Assembly: GCA_958295465.1 (NCBI GenBank)
Contig: OY282353.1
Span: forward strand, 3,153,001-3,217,000
Source: an uncultured Gammaproteobacteria bacterium
Lineage (GTDB): Bacteria; Pseudomonadota; Gammaproteobacteria; HK1
DNA length: 64,000 nucleotides
Direction: 5' to 3'
Positions within the stretch are counted from its first letter, which is position 1, and each line of letters opens with the position of its first letter. The notes under the pieces are model-generated. The model did no database searches. It saw only the letters and a program-made list of their open reading frames with translations, and had not been told where the DNA came from. Below, in pieces: positions 38,091 through 46,349 of the stretch. The position numbers and the translations under genes are program-made.

Positions 38091-39362
38091 ATGATTCCCC
38101 GGATGAGGTCGCGGGAGGTGCTGGTGACCGGCGTGGGGCTGGTCAACGCGATCGCGAACGATTTCGAGTCGTTCGTCGAGGCCATGCGCGCGGGCCGGTG
38201 CGGTCAGCGGCCGATCGTCGGCTTCGACGCCGGCGGCCTGCGCAACCCGCGAGCCTGCGAGGCGGCGGACTTCGATCCGGGCCCGGTCTACGAACGCCGG
38301 GACAAGAGGAAGATGGACCGCAGCTCCGAGCTCGTTCTCGCCGCCTTCGACCAGGCCGTGGCCATGGCCGGGATCGATCTCCGCGGCGTGGAGCCCATGC
38401 GGGGTGCGGTGGTCATGGGGTCCACCCTGGGCGGAGCGGTGACCGGATTCCGGTACTACCGCGCCGCCCGGGAGGGCCGCCGCCGCCCGTCCCAGTTGCG
38501 AGACCACTCGATGCACGCGCCGGGCTACCGCATGTGCATCGAATCCGGCTTTCTCGGACCCAACCTGGTGTTCTCGACCGCGTGCACGTCATCCAACCTC
38601 GCGCTGGCCGTCGCCTGCGATCTGGTGCGGGCGGACAAGGCGGACGTGGTCATCGCCGGGGGCTTCGATCCCTTGTCCCTGATCTCCTGCTCGGGCTTCA
38701 GCGTGATGCGCAACGTCACCCCCGGCATCTGCCGCCCCTTCGATCGCAACCGCGACGGCCTCGTCCTCGGCGAAGGGAGCGCGGTGCTGATCGTGGAAGC
38801 CGACGATTTCGCGGCCCGGCGCAGCGCACGGGCCCTCGCGGCAATCCGCGGCTACGGGCTGGTCTCCGACGCCCGCAGCATGACCGCGCCCGACCCGACC
38901 GCGGCAGGGCCGGCCGCGTGCATGCAACGAGCAATCGAGATGGCCGGCCTGACCCCGGCCGGCGTGGATTTGATCTGCGCCCACGGGACGGGCACGGTGC
39001 TCAACGACCAGACCGAGGCCCGGGCGTTGCGCAACGTGTTCGGGCCACGCGGCGCGGAGATCCCCTGCGCGTCGATCAAGTCGATGATCGGACACACCCT
39101 CGGCGCCGCGGGAGCGATGAACGCGGCGGCGGCGGTCGCGGCCCGGCGCGGCGGCTACATTCCCCCGACCGTCCACTTCGAGGAGCCGGACCCGCGCGGT
39201 CCGGTGGCCTGTTCCGCCGAGGCGCGCCCCGGGAATCCGAGACACGTGCTCTCGAATACCCTCGGCTTCGGCGGGTCGAATTGCAGCGTGGTCATGGAGC
39301 TGGCCGACGATTCCGGGGTGAGCGAACGGGCTCGCCCCATCCCTGTGCGAGCACGGACGTGA
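38091..39362 (+). CDS. Beta-ketoacyl-ACP synthase (FabF type)
   Basis: 423 residues from ATG 38091 with AGGGAGGA upstream. Full catalytic set: Cys in VFSTACTSSNLALAV, His in ICAHGTGTVLND, Lys and His in CASIKSMIGHTLGAAGAMN, and the C-terminal NTLGFGGSNCSVVM. It begins REVLVTGVGLVNAIAND and condenses malonyl-ACP with acyl groups. It probably pairs with the degenerate ketosynthase just upstream; the 112-base gap between them holds no gene. Confidence 0.93.
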   Translation: MIPRMRSREVLVTGVGLVNAIANDFESFVEAMRAGRCGQRPIVGFDAGGLRNPRACEAADFDPGPVYERRDKRKMDRSSELVLAAFDQAVAMAGIDLRGVEPMRGAVVMGSTLGGAVTGFRYYRAAREGRRRPSQLRDHSMHAPGYRMCIESGFLGPNLVFSTACTSSNLALAVACDLVRADKADVVIAGGFDPLSLISCSGFSVMRNVTPGICRPFDRNRDGLVLGEGSAVLIVEADDFAARRSARALAAIRGYGLVSDARSMTAPDPTAAGPAACMQRAIEMAGLTPAGVDLICAHGTGTVLNDQTEARALRNVFGPRGAEIPCASIKSMIGHTLGAAGAMNAAAAVAARRGGYIPPTVHFEEPDPRGPVACSAEARPGNPRHVLSNTLGFGGSNCSVVMELADDSGVSERARPIPVRART

Positions 39363-39376
39363 AAAGGAGAGACCGC

Positions 39377-39874
39377 ATGACTGGATCCAGTCCAGGCAGA
39401 TACGACATCGAGGCCATCAAGCGGCGCCTGCCGCATCGCTATCCCTTCCTGATGGTGGATCGCATCGAGGAGAGCGGACCGGGGTATGCGATCGGGGTCA
39501 AGAACGTCACCGCCAACGAACCCTGCTTCCAGGGACACTTTCCGCAGCGCTCGGTCCTGCCCGGGGCGCTGATCGCCGAGGCCCTGATGCAGACCTCGGC
39601 GTTCGTGGGCCGATCCGCCGGGGCGGACGGCGCGAGCGGCGCCCCCGCGGCCGGCGACGGGAGCGGAGCCGATCGGCAGCTCTTCTGCATCGGCCTGAAC
39701 CTGAAGTTCCGCAGGCCGGTGGTGCCGGGCGACCGGTTGCGCATGGATCTGCGCTTCGTCCGGATGGCGGGGGACATGCTGCGGTTCAAGGCGAACGCGC
39801 GGACCGCGGCCGGAGTGGTTGCATCCGGAGATCTGAGCCTTGCCGTCATTGCACCGGAGGAGGACGAGACATGA
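39377..39874 (+). CDS. FabZ-type 3-hydroxyacyl-ACP dehydratase
   Basis: 165 residues from ATG 39377 with AAGGAGA upstream. Hot-dog fold with LPHRYPFLMVDRIEE, then the active-site helix CFQGHFPQRSVLPGALIAEALMQ, where His of GHFP and Glu of AEAL are the catalytic pair. A short Gly/Ala/Ser-rich insertion follows (GADGASGAPAAGDGSGAD), then FCIGLNLKFRRPVVPGD. Dehydrates hydroxyacyl-ACP, giving enoyl groups. No enoyl reductase is encoded nearby, so the product could keep double bonds. Confidence 0.92.
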   Translation: MTGSSPGRYDIEAIKRRLPHRYPFLMVDRIEESGPGYAIGVKNVTANEPCFQGHFPQRSVLPGALIAEALMQTSAFVGRSAGADGASGAPAAGDGSGADRQLFCIGLNLKFRRPVVPGDRLRMDLRFVRMAGDMLRFKANARTAAGVVASGDLSLAVIAPEEDET

Positions 39875-40491
39875 AGCCCACACATCGCGCGTACGTCTTC
39901 GCCGCCGCGCTCTCCCTGGCCGGCGTCCCGGCCCTGCCGATCGTCACGCTGGCGGCCGCGCCGTCCGCCCATGCCGCCGAGGGGGAGCCGCCACCCGAGT
40001 TCAAGGCGTTGCGGGAGGAGGGGATCGCACTCCACGACACGGCCCGGGAGGGGGACGAGAGCGCGGCCGAAAGGGCCGTCGAGACGCTTGAACGCTACCT
40101 GAAACGATTCCCGGAAGACGCCGAGGCCCGGGCCTATCTCGGCAGTGCCTACGCGTTGATGGGACGCGACGCATCAAGTGTCGTCAACAAGATGCGCTAC
40201 GCCAATCGCGGCCTGCGCCATCTGGACAGCGCGCTGGACGCGGCGCCCCGGGGGTTCCCCGTGCGCATGATTCGCGCCTACGTGAATTCCAGCTTGCCGA
40301 AGCTGTTCGGCCGGGCCGACGAGGCGCTCGAGGACATGCTGGCTCTCGACGAGATCTACCGGGAAGCGCCGTCACCGATGCTCGCCCGCATGATGATCCG
40401 GATCTACGAAGAGCTGCAAGACCGTGCTCCGGACGCCGGCCCGTGGGCCGAGCGCCTCGATCACGCCCGCGCGCTCTCCGAAGGGGAGTGA
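39871..40491 (+). CDS. Periplasmic TPR-like protein
   Basis: 206 residues from ATG 39871 (ATGA overlap with the dehydratase). A signal peptide of about 32 residues ends SAHAAEGEPP. The mature part holds helical repeats: LERYLKRFPEDAEARAYLGS, LRHLDSALDAAPRGFPVRMI, ALEDMLALDEIYREAPSP. It is similar in style to the lipoprotein at 35988. Its stop lies five bases before the ABC ATPase, so it is probably part of the export module. Confidence 0.75.
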   Translation: MKPTHRAYVFAAALSLAGVPALPIVTLAAAPSAHAAEGEPPPEFKALREEGIALHDTAREGDESAAERAVETLERYLKRFPEDAEARAYLGSAYALMGRDASSVVNKMRYANRGLRHLDSALDAAPRGFPVRMIRAYVNSSLPKLFGRADEALEDMLALDEIYREAPSPMLARMMIRIYEELQDRAPDAGPWAERLDHARALSEGE

Positions 40492-40496
40492 GCGCG

Positions 40497-41210
40497 ATGG
40501 ACATCATCTCCCTCAGGGCAGTGTCCAAGTCGTACCCCTCGGCCGATACCCGGCTGCAGGTGCTGCGCGAGGTCGACCTCGACGTCGAGGAAGGCGAGTT
40601 CGCGGTGGTGGCCGGTCCTTCCGGAAGCGGCAAGAGCACCCTGCTCAACCTGATGGGCGCCCTCGACCACCCGGATTCCGGCGCCGTCCGGATCGACGGC
40701 GTGGACCTCGCCGGCCGTAGCGACCGGGCGCTCGCCAACCTCAGGAACGAGAAGCTCGGATTCGTCTTCCAGTCGTTCCACCTCATCCCGGTGCTGACCG
40801 CGGTGGAGAACGTGGCCTGGCCGCTCTTTCTCAAGGGGGTGGAACGCCGCCGGCGCGTGGCGCGGTCGAGGGAGCTCCTCACCCGGGTCGGGCTCGCCGA
40901 GCACATGCACCGTACCCCGGGCCGGCTCTCCGGCGGGCAGCGCCAGCGGGTCGCCATCGCCCGGGCGCTGGCCTGCGAGCCGAAGATCCTGCTGGCGGAC
41001 GAGCCCACCGGCAACCTGGATCGGAAAACGGCGCTGGAGATCATGGACCTCTTCGCCTCGCTGAACCGCGACGGCAGGGTGACCTTCGTGTTCTCCACCC
41101 ATGATCCGACGGTCGTGTCCTACGCCGGGCGGCGCCTGTCCCTGGCGGAAGGAAAGGTCGACGACGAGCCCCTGGGGGTGACCCGCCACGAGGATTCCGC
41201 TCATGCCTGA
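40497..41210 (+). CDS. ABC transporter ATP-binding protein (LolD/MacB type)
   Basis: 237 residues from ATG 40497. Walker A GPSGSGKST, Q-loop FVFQSFHLIP, signature RLSGGQRQRVAIARALA, Walker B LLADEPTGN and the switch His in FSTHDP. The insert LRNEKLGFVFQSFHLIPVLT is characteristic of the LolD/MacB/FtsE group. It partners with the permease whose start overlaps its last codons and should power lipid or lipoprotein extraction from the inner membrane. Confidence 0.92.
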   Translation: MDIISLRAVSKSYPSADTRLQVLREVDLDVEEGEFAVVAGPSGSGKSTLLNLMGALDHPDSGAVRIDGVDLAGRSDRALANLRNEKLGFVFQSFHLIPVLTAVENVAWPLFLKGVERRRRVARSRELLTRVGLAEHMHRTPGRLSGGQRQRVAIARALACEPKILLADEPTGNLDRKTALEIMDLFASLNRDGRVTFVFSTHDPTVVSYAGRRLSLAEGKVDDEPLGVTRHEDSAHA

Positions 41211-42429
41211 TCTCGTTTTCCTGTCGCTCAGGAACATCTTCCGCAACGCACGGCGGACCACCATCACGGTCTTCTCGATCGTGGTGGGCTTCGCGGCCAT
41301 GGCCTGCTTCGGCGGCTTCATCGAGTTCTCCTTCGAGGGCCTGAGGGAGAACACCATCCGCACCCAGCTCGGCCATCTCCAGATCTACGCGGAGGGATAC
41401 TGGGAGAAGCGGGTATCGGACCTGGAATCCGTCCTGATCACCGGACCGGAGGAGGTGGAGGAGCGCATCGCCGAGCTGCCGGGCGTCGCCACGGTGACGC
41501 ACCGCCTCACCTTTTCCGGGCTCGGCACCGCGGGCAACGCGACGGTGAACATGTCCGTGGTGGGGGTGGACCTCGAAGGCGAGCAGGAGTTCTCCGATTT
41601 CGAGATCCTGGTCGACGGCCGACCCCTGGACCCGGGGGACCCCGAAGGCGGACTGATCGGCGAGGAGCTGCGGAACGGCCTCGGCGCCAGGGTCGGCGAC
41701 TGGGTGACGGTGCTGACCAGCTCCTTCGACGGTGTCATCAACGCGGTCGATTTCCGGGTCGCCGGCGTCGTACGCAGCGCCTCCAGGGAATACGACAGCG
41801 TGTTCGCCAAGGTCCCGATCGAGCTGGCGCAACGCGCGCGGGAGACCGACAAGGTGGAGCGGATCATCGTCCTGCTGGAGGACACCGGGGATCTGCCCGA
41901 GCTGCTGCCCCGGATCGAGGAGATCCTCGCGGGCTTCGACCGCAAGTTCGAGATCCGCCGCTGGGACGAGCTGGCCGGTTTCTACGAAGCGGTGGTCGCC
42001 CTCTATACGGGGCTCTTCAGGGTGTTCGCGGGCATCGTCGGGGTGGTGGTGATGTTCTCGGTCGCCAACACCATGACGATGGCCGTCTTCGAGCGGACCG
42101 CGGAGATCGGCGCCCTGCGGGCGATCGGTGCGCGCCGGTCCACCCTGATCGCGATGTTCCTCTTCGAAGGGCTCGGGGTCGGGCTCATCGGCAGCGGCCT
42201 CGGCGTCGCCGCGTCCTGGCTGCTCGCCGCGGCGGTGGAGGCGGTGGGAGGGATTCCGATGCCGCCTCCGCCCGGCATGACGCAAGGGTTCCAGGCCTAT
42301 TTCAACCTCACCGGCGCGGTGCTGCTCAGCGCCTTCGCCGTCACCATGGTGGCGACGCTGGTGTCCTCGGTCTATCCCGCTTTCGCGGCATCGCGGATCC
42401 GAATCGTGGAGGCATTGCAACCGTCATGA
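41203..42429 (+). CDS. ABC transporter permease (LolE/MacB/FtsX family)
   Basis: 408 residues from ATG 41203. One N-terminal transmembrane helix (TTITVFSIVVGFAAMACFGG), a large periplasmic domain (about 45-270) and three C-terminal helices (VFAGIVGVVVMFSVANTMTM, LGVGLIGSGLGVAASWLLAA, AVLLSAFAVTMVATLVSSVY), ending PAFAASRIRIVEALQPS. The segment FERTAEIGALRAIGARRSTL is the family's coupling region. Such permeases pull substrates from the outer leaflet of the inner membrane. Confidence 0.9.
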   Translation: MPDLVFLSLRNIFRNARRTTITVFSIVVGFAAMACFGGFIEFSFEGLRENTIRTQLGHLQIYAEGYWEKRVSDLESVLITGPEEVEERIAELPGVATVTHRLTFSGLGTAGNATVNMSVVGVDLEGEQEFSDFEILVDGRPLDPGDPEGGLIGEELRNGLGARVGDWVTVLTSSFDGVINAVDFRVAGVVRSASREYDSVFAKVPIELAQRARETDKVERIIVLLEDTGDLPELLPRIEEILAGFDRKFEIRRWDELAGFYEAVVALYTGLFRVFAGIVGVVVMFSVANTMTMAVFERTAEIGALRAIGARRSTLIAMFLFEGLGVGLIGSGLGVAASWLLAAAVEAVGGIPMPPPPGMTQGFQAYFNLTGAVLLSAFAVTMVATLVSSVYPAFAASRIRIVEALQPS

Positions 42430-43175
42430 TGCGTTCGATACCCGGCCGCCGGTTCGCCGCGGCCTGCCTCTGTCTCGCTCTGGCCTCCGGCCCGGCCTCG
42501 GGGCCTCGGGCCGAAGGGATGACCCTGCTGGAGAAGGTGGACACGGTGCGGGCGCCGGCCGACGACTTCACCTTCATCGCCGCGGTCACCGGGCCGGACG
42601 GCGAGCGGTTGAAGCTCTCCGTGCGCGTCGGCGGACGGACGAAGAGCCTGGTCCGCTACCTGGAGCCACGGCGCAGCGCCGGGCGTTCGCTCCTGTTCAT
42701 CGAGCACAACATGTGGGTGTACGTCCCCGGGACCCGGCAGGTGCTGAGGATCTCGCCGCAGCAGCGGGTGCTGGGCGGCGTGGCGAGCGCCGACGTCGCC
42801 CGCATGGTCTTCTCCCTCGACTACAGGCTCGACTCCGTCGAGGAGCTGGCGGGGGAGGGCGGAGAGCGCCGGCGGCGCCTGAACCTTTCCCGGCGGTCGA
42901 AGGGAGCGGCCTATGCGCGCATCGAGCTGCTCGCCGGCGGCGAGGAAGCGCGTCCGCTCGAGGCCGATCTGTTCGCCGCCACCGGCCGCCGTCGCTTGAA
43001 GACCACGTACTTCGAGGGTTATCGAGAGGTGCTGGGAGGGTGGCGTCCGACCGTGCTGCGGGTGATCGACCACGTGAAGGGGGGCGGAGAAACCATCCTC
43101 GAGTACTCCGACTTCGTCCTCGAGGACACCCCCGACGCCTGGTTTCAGCCGACCTACCTCAAGCGCCTGAGATGA
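42426..43175 (+). CDS. LolA-like outer-membrane lipoprotein-sorting protein
   Basis: 249 residues from ATG 42426 (ATGA overlap). Cleavable signal peptide of about 29 residues ending GPRAEG. The mature protein resembles the DUF4292/PF17131 group of LolA-fold proteins: KLSVRVGGRTKSLVRYLEP, RSLLFIEHNMWVYVPGTRQV, FSLDYRLDSVEELAG, TTYFEGYREVLGGWRPTV. The fold is a half-barrel that shields acyl chains, so a periplasmic carrier role between the ABC exporter and the outer membrane fits. Confidence 0.85.
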   Translation: MMRSIPGRRFAAACLCLALASGPASGPRAEGMTLLEKVDTVRAPADDFTFIAAVTGPDGERLKLSVRVGGRTKSLVRYLEPRRSAGRSLLFIEHNMWVYVPGTRQVLRISPQQRVLGGVASADVARMVFSLDYRLDSVEELAGEGGERRRRLNLSRRSKGAAYARIELLAGGEEARPLEADLFAATGRRRLKTTYFEGYREVLGGWRPTVLRVIDHVKGGGETILEYSDFVLEDTPDAWFQPTYLKRLR

Positions 43176-44422
43176 TGCGCCACCTCCACGCCTTGCTCGC
43201 CGCCGCGGCGTTGGCCGCCGTTCCGGCGGCCGGCGCCGATCCCTGGGACTGGTCGCTGGACGGGCTGGTGGACGTCCGCGCGCGCGTCCGTCAGGACAAC
43301 GTGACGAAGCTCGTGCCGGCGCCGGAGCGGATCGGGCTCGATGCCCGTGTCCTCTCCGTCACCACCGTGGCCGGGCTGGAGGCATGGAGGGGGCCGGTGG
43401 CGGTGTCCGGCCAACTGCGCGCCCGCAACGCACCGGGTGAGGGAGAACGCAGCCCGCGGCTCCACGTGGACGAGCTCTACGCCGAATACGCCCTGACCCC
43501 GGAGCACTTCCTCCACGCCGGGCGGCGCCACCTCGTGCACGGCCGCTCCCTCGGGGTGAATCCCCTGGACGTCGCCGTCGATCCCCTCGATCTCGACCGA
43601 TCCAAGGACACGGACCGGCGGCGCAACGAGATCGAAGGGCAGGACATGCTCGGGTTCGAGTCCCTGCTCGGCGAACGGTTCACCCTGGCCGGCTACTGGA
43701 CGCCGGGCGAGCGCGCCCTGCTGGCGGGCACGTTCACCCTGCCGGAGTGGAGCTCCGACCTCACGGTCCTCGCGTTCGACGACGAGCGTCCCGGCGCGGG
43801 GCTCTCCTTCTCACGCACCCTGGGCGAAGCCGTGCTCCTGTACGGAGACGCGGTGGTCCGCCGGGGCCGGGACCGGCCGGCGATCCGGGCCGACCGCCGG
43901 CCCGGTGCCGACCCGGGCGCTTTCCTCACCGAGGCGGGTGAGCGTCGCCGGTTCTTCCCGCGGTCCAGCCTCGGGGCCAGCTATACGCTGGAGTCCGGGG
44001 CCAGCTTCAACCTCGAACACTATTTCGACGCCAACGGCTACACCTCCGGCGAGTGGGACGAGATCACCGGCCTGATCGCCGAGAACGACGCGAATCGCAG
44101 AGCCGGGCGGTTCGGCGGTCTTCCCGCCGGAAACCTTCTGCGGCTTAACGGGCAGCTCGGCCAGTTCACGCTGAGGCGGCATTACGGCGTCCTCAGAGCG
44201 CACCATCCAGGCCTGTTCGGCCTCGACCTCGCGGCGGAGATGAACGTCTTCCACGGTCTGGCGGACCACAGCGGGAGCATGGGGTTGCGCCTGGAACGCG
44301 GGATGGGTCCGAACCTGGTCCTCGGGGTCGAGGGGCGCTACCTGTACGGCGAGGATCCGGACGAGTTCGCATTGCGCACCGCGAGGCTGTCCGGCTCCGT
44401 CCACGTCACCGTCCGTTTCTGA
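43172..44422 (+). CDS. Outer-membrane beta-barrel protein
   Basis: 416 residues from ATG 43172. Signal peptide of about 23 residues ending PAAGADP. Alternating amphipathic strands run throughout (WSLDGLVDVRARVRQDNV, EYALTPEHFLHAGRRHLVHG, RTARLSGSVHVTVRF), and the C-terminus ends in Phe, the signal for BAM-assisted insertion. It resembles barrels found with LolA-like and ABC or MMPL exporters of lipids. Last gene of the run; a tandem of exporter, carrier and barrel supports delivery of the product to the outer membrane. Confidence 0.8.
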   Translation: MMRHLHALLAAAALAAVPAAGADPWDWSLDGLVDVRARVRQDNVTKLVPAPERIGLDARVLSVTTVAGLEAWRGPVAVSGQLRARNAPGEGERSPRLHVDELYAEYALTPEHFLHAGRRHLVHGRSLGVNPLDVAVDPLDLDRSKDTDRRRNEIEGQDMLGFESLLGERFTLAGYWTPGERALLAGTFTLPEWSSDLTVLAFDDERPGAGLSFSRTLGEAVLLYGDAVVRRGRDRPAIRADRRPGADPGAFLTEAGERRRFFPRSSLGASYTLESGASFNLEHYFDANGYTSGEWDEITGLIAENDANRRAGRFGGLPAGNLLRLNGQLGQFTLRRHYGVLRAHHPGLFGLDLAAEMNVFHGLADHSGSMGLRLERGMGPNLVLGVEGRYLYGEDPDEFALRTARLSGSVHVTVRF

Positions 44423-44442
44423 GCGGCACGAGCCCCCGGGCT

Positions 44443-44481
44443 GTCGCGCAGCCAGCGGTCGACGTGCGCCTTCATGATCGG
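44443..44481 (+). repeat. 39-bp direct repeat, left copy
   Basis: GTCGCGCAGCCAGCGGTCGA and the following 19 bases are identical to 47797-47835 in the same orientation. The right copy lies inside the smr gene, so this copy is a displaced piece of smr. Together the copies bracket the TRAP operon. Confidence 0.9.
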
Positions 44482-44491
44482 AGCAATACAA

Positions 44492-44520
44492 TTGAAAACA
44501 CACGCTCAATTCTCTACATT
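44492..44520 (+). promoter_or_regulatory. Sigma-70-type promoter of the TRAP operon
   Basis: TTGAAA (44492-44497) and TACATT (44515-44520) are separated by 17 bases, a near-consensus pair in AT-rich sequence directly after the 39-bp repeat and 137 bases before dctP. Confidence 0.6.
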
Positions 44521-44656
44521 GGCCTCGTCGTCAGCGCACGCGGGCTCGGACCACCTCTTGCGGGGTCCTTGACGCAGCGCTTCTACAATGAATCAGAACA
44601 TGTTGAATCTCCTCGATTTTCCTACCAGACTGTTCACCCACGAACAAGGAACGACG

Positions 44657-45688
44657 ATGAAAACGATGTCGAAATGCTTGATGACCGCGTCCGCTGCGCT
44701 GCTGATCACGGTAGTGACGGCGCAGGCGGGCCTGGCCCAGATCGTGCTGCGTGCCAACAGTCAGTACGCCGCCATTCAGACTGCTTCGCAGGTCGACAAG
44801 TGGTGGGCCGAAGAGATCAACAAGCGCACCAACGGCGAGGTGGAGATCAAGCTGTTCTTCGGCGAAGCGCTCGGCAAGGCGAAGGAGAACCTCGCGCTGC
44901 TGCAGGAGGGCGCGCTCGACGTCGCCATGATGTCGGCCGGATACTTCCCCGCCGAGCTTCCGTTTCACGCCGCGCCGAATGCCATCCCCATGGCCATGGC
45001 CAATGTCGACGAGGCCTTCGAGCTGATGACGCGGCTGCTGGTGGAAGTTCCGCTGCTGGACGACGAGGCGAAGGAGAACGGGATCAAGACCCTGTTCTTT
45101 CACTATCTCAACCCCTACAAGCTGGTGTGCAAGGAGCACATCACGGGCGTGGCGGACATGCAGGGCAAGAAGATGCGCACCTGGGGCAAGGATCTGCCGC
45201 GGGCGGTGGAGGCGGTCGGAGCGACGCCGGTCACCCTGTTCTTTCCCGACATCTACGAAGCCCTCGCCCGGAACACCGTGGACTGCATCCCCATCTCGAT
45301 GGACCTGTTCCTGAACTACAAGTGGTACGAGGTGGCCAAGCACGTTCACGACATCACGATCTGGGAAGGGCCCACCGCCGGCAACTGGATCACGCTCTCC
45401 GCCTGGGACAGGCTGACCCCCGAGCAGCAGAAGATCGTGCGGGAGGTCTCGCTCGAGGCCATGAGCCGCGACCGCGACCTGACCGTCGCGGCCGGCGAGG
45501 CGGCGCTCGCGGAGCTCGAAGGGCATGGGGTGCAGTTCCACGACTTCCCCGCCGCCGACGCGGCGAAGTGGCGCGAGCTCAACCCGGACTTCTTCGGCGA
45601 CTTCGTCAAGGACATGGATGCCAAGGGCAAGGGAGACGCCGCCCGCAAGATGATCGAGATCTGGAAGGAAGTCACGGGCCAGAATTGA
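44657..45688 (+). CDS. dctP: TRAP transporter substrate-binding protein (DctP family)
   Basis: 343 residues from ATG 44657 with AAGGAA upstream; ATG 44588 is less likely. Signal peptide ends at AQAGLAQ (about residue 27). The TRAP fold shows VLRANSQYAAIQTASQVDKW, ELFFGEALGKAKENLALLQ-like segments near residues 60-80, MQGKKMRTWGKDLPRAVEAV with the Arg that binds carboxylate ligands, and DCIPISMDLFLNYKWYEVAK. It captures an organic acid in the periplasm and delivers it to DctQM. Substrate unknown. Confidence 0.9.
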   Translation: MKTMSKCLMTASAALLITVVTAQAGLAQIVLRANSQYAAIQTASQVDKWWAEEINKRTNGEVEIKLFFGEALGKAKENLALLQEGALDVAMMSAGYFPAELPFHAAPNAIPMAMANVDEAFELMTRLLVEVPLLDDEAKENGIKTLFFHYLNPYKLVCKEHITGVADMQGKKMRTWGKDLPRAVEAVGATPVTLFFPDIYEALARNTVDCIPISMDLFLNYKWYEVAKHVHDITIWEGPTAGNWITLSAWDRLTPEQQKIVREVSLEAMSRDRDLTVAAGEAALAELEGHGVQFHDFPAADAAKWRELNPDFFGDFVKDMDAKGKGDAARKMIEIWKEVTGQN

Positions 45689-45809
45689 TCCCGGGAAGTC
45701 ACGGGCCTGACGCGATGCCGGCGCAACGGCCGCTCCCGATGCGGCTCGTTGCGCCGGCCGCTCGTTCGGACTCGTCCCGACCCCGTCCTTCTCCCGGTTC
45801 CCTGGCCGA

Positions 45810-46346
45810 GTGACCGATCGGTTCTCCATCTTCTCGGCCCGGCTGAGGAAGATCAGCCTGACGTTCGCGTTCCTGTCCGGGGGCGCCATGCTGCTGATGA
45901 TGCTCGCCGGCTCCTTCGACATCATCGGCACCAGCGTGTTCTCCAGGCCCATTCCGGCCGCCTTCGAGTTCATCGAGACCATGACGGTGGTGGTGGCCTT
46001 CTTCGCGATATCGCTGGCCCAGGCGCGGCGCGCCCATATCCGGGTCGAGCTGGTCTACAGCTTCATGCCCAGGCCCCTGCAGATCTCGGCCGACGTCCTG
46101 CAGTTCCTGCTCAGTGCGGTGTTCTACGGCCTCATCGCCTACTTCGGCTGGAGGGCGGGGGTGCGCAGCTTCGAGCAGGGCGAGATCGTCCCGGGAATCA
46201 TCAACTATCCGCTGTGGCCCGCGCGTTTCGCGCTCTTCCTCGGCGCGTCGCTGATGAGCGTCCAGTGCGTGGTCGATCTGACAGGGCTTTTTCTGGGACA
46301 CCGTGACCCCGACCCGCAGGACCGCGAGCCGGTGGCGCCGGCGTGA
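45810..46346 (+). CDS. dctQ: TRAP transporter small permease (DctQ family)
   Basis: 178 residues from GTG 45810. Four transmembrane segments (about 17-37, 55-75, 97-117, 140-160), with the conserved ARRAHIRVELVYSFMP after the second, as in DctQ. It follows dctP by 121 bases that include a short duplicated GGGAAGTCACGGGCC-like segment, and precedes dctM by three bases. Confidence 0.88.
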   Translation: MTDRFSIFSARLRKISLTFAFLSGGAMLLMMLAGSFDIIGTSVFSRPIPAAFEFIETMTVVVAFFAISLAQARRAHIRVELVYSFMPRPLQISADVLQFLLSAVFYGLIAYFGWRAGVRSFEQGEIVPGIINYPLWPARFALFLGASLMSVQCVVDLTGLFLGHRDPDPQDREPVAPA

Positions 46347-46349
46347 TTC

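Noticed and set aside
30000..42000. Aryl polyene cluster assignment
   Set aside because: Ketosynthases, ACPs, FabZ and FabG fit, but no ammonia lyase, MMPL exporter or glycosyltransferase is present, while an ABC exporter and FeeM-like and GcvT-like genes are extra.
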